In this document: one piece after another, positions 26,966 to 27,791 of the stretch
Layout of the letters: every line of letters begins with the position of its first letter
How positions within the stretch are numbered: position 1 is the first letter of the stretch
Notes under the pieces: generated by a model
Databases searched by the model: none
What the model was told of the DNA's origin: nothing
Seen by the model: only the letters and a program-made list of their open reading frames with translations
Position numbers and translations under genes: made by a program
Assembly: GCA_030180075.1 (NCBI GenBank)
Contig: JASNJN010000166.1
Coordinates: 1-27,791, forward strand
Direction of reading: 5' to 3'
DNA from: Mikrocytos mackini
Taxonomy: Eukaryota; Endomyxa; Ascetosporea; Mikrocytida; Mikrocytiidae
Length of the DNA: 27,791 nt

Positions 26966-27791
26966 TTAATTAATTAAATTTATCCTGTTTCCTACGTCAC
27001 TCCTACCCGCTTTATCGGGCTCAATTGTCGTCTTGTCACTACACCGCAACCATTCGAAGATGTTCAGTGACCCTTTAAGTCCTACCACCTGTATTTTACT
27101 GAGGAGGACTGCAAGGGTGCGACCCCTGTGGGTCGTCCCGCCCGGCAGGGCGGGACGATGGCAGGTGAGTCTCATGAACCAGAGTAAGTTGTCGATAGCT
27201 TGCTGCGACAACAAACCTAGCTGGCCCATGACAAACGTCCTAATGGTGACTCTAAACCCTCCGTATTGTTTACCGAGGGTTTCAACGAGTTCGAGGTACT
27301 TATCCTTTTTCTGGATTTCCCTCTCTTCGATGAGGTCCTCACTAGGCACTGCCACTTCCAACAGTTCGACTGTCCTTCTACTGTGGGCGACCGCAATTAT
27401 GTCCGGAAGCAAAGAGTGGGGCGATTTTCCGTCGCCTTCCACCCAGACCCTTTGATCGAGGATTAACTGGAAATTGCCTAGTCTTCTTTCCACANGTCTG
27501 CCCATTTCGCTGGGTTTGATCTTGTGACCCAACCGTTTTCTACAAATGACTTCGTTGGCGATTTGTGTCACCACGGCGTCATGTCTGCTCTTCAGCAATC
27601 CGAATGGGATTTTTGGACATCCACCCAGGACATGGCCAACAGTTTCCAGACTGTTCTTGCATTTTCTGCACGAGTTGTCTAGGCTTCTGTTGATGACTTT
27701 ATGCCATGATCTGATGTCTCCCTTCCCATCCTGGAGGAGGAGGATCTTTTTACAATCACCTCTTCCAAGGCCGGGATGTTTGAGCCAGCCG
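26966..27791 (-). CDS. R2-type non-LTR retrotransposon, C-terminal part of the polyprotein (runs off the window)
   Basis: The minus-strand frame is open from the window edge to a stop at 26966, about 274 codons. In order it shows a linker (GWLKHPGLGRGDCKK... IRSWHKVINRSLDNS), a zinc knuckle C-x2-C-x8-H-x4-C (CRKCKNSLETVGHVLGGC), a conserved LKSRHDAVV block, and a restriction-like endonuclease core with LLPDIIAV, VELLEVAVP and KKDKYLELVETL, i.e. PD...E...K..KY. This zinc knuckle followed by a PD-(D/E)xK nuclease defines the R2/R4/NeSL/CRE group, whose reverse transcriptase lies upstream, here beyond 27791. Base composition is about half G+C, against roughly 30% in the surroundings, which suggests recent arrival or a foreign source. 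An unresolved base (N) at 27495 makes one residue unknown. The coding-like start at 27598 is only an internal TTG. After the stop a short AT-rich tail ends in a run of A's (minus strand, about 26939-26948), probably the 3' end of the element. Confidence 0.88.
   Translation of the reverse strand, partial: GWLKHPGLGRGDCKKILLLQDGKGDIRSWHKVINRSLDNSCRKCKNSLETVGHVLGGCPKIPFGLLKSRHDAVVTQIANEVICRKRLGHKIKPSEMGRXVERRLGNFQLILDQRVWVEGDGKSPHSLLPDIIAVAHSRRTVELLEVAVPSEDLIEEREIQKKDKYLELVETLGKQYGGFRVTIRTFVMGQLGLLSQQAIDNLLWFMRLTCHRPALPGGTTHRGRTLAVLLSKIQVVGLKGSLNIFEWLRCSDKTTIEPDKAGRSDVGNRINLIN

Noticed and set aside
27033-27455. 140-codon plus-strand frame opposite the R2 polyprotein
   Set aside because: Shadow of the endonuclease domain on the other strand; long because this region is G+C-rich and has few stop codons.

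Overview
The window looks like nuclear DNA of a compact, AT-rich eukaryotic genome. All genes are single open frames in the standard code with no introns needed, and neighbouring genes lie tens of bases apart (divergent starts 14 and 30 bp apart, convergent stops about 57-59 bp apart). This gene packing, next to transposon-filled deserts, fits a transposon-rich microsporidian or a related reduced parasite best. That placement is inference; another reduced protist is possible.

Layout. 1-2595: gene-poor, with only decayed coding stretches. 2596-4110 (-): an intact hAT transposase. 4270-5389 (+): a 5'-truncated, twice frameshifted PIF1-type helicase pseudogene. 5604-6432: an element with 41-bp terminal inverted repeats, into which a 549-bp piggyBac-type derivative (TTAA...TTAA) carrying a four-unit palindromic array is nested. 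6512-21821: the gene island. 21822-24120: degraded repeats. 24121-26930: a Mutator-like (MULE) transposase gene broken by two younger insertions, a 327-bp hAT-type MITE with an 8-bp target duplication and an 828-bp foldback-like element with a 9-bp target duplication. 26966-27791 (-): the 3' end of an R2-type non-LTR retrotransposon, clearly richer in G+C than everything else. It runs off the window.

The gene island encodes, in order, a PP2C phosphatase; a small membrane protein (possibly reticulon-like, with an apparent one-base frameshift); a NEO1/ATP9-type P4-ATPase flippase; a UTP12/DIP2-like WD-repeat protein of the small-subunit processome; a CHMP7-like ESCRT-III protein; a very large DOP1 (Dopey) protein; and a short coiled-coil protein of unknown function. 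NEO1 and DOP1 products form one endosome/Golgi complex with MON2 in yeast and animals, and here their genes lie about 4 kb apart. CHMP7 and a possible reticulon add two more membrane-shaping factors to the cluster, while UTP12 and PP2C are housekeeping or signalling genes.

The most informative findings are the two insertions in the MULE gene, where removing each insert with one target copy restores the reading frame and conserved motifs; the nested MITEs with a 43-bp palindromic array; the NEO1-DOP1 linkage; and the frameshifted membrane-protein gene. All identifications come from reading motifs by eye, with no database search.
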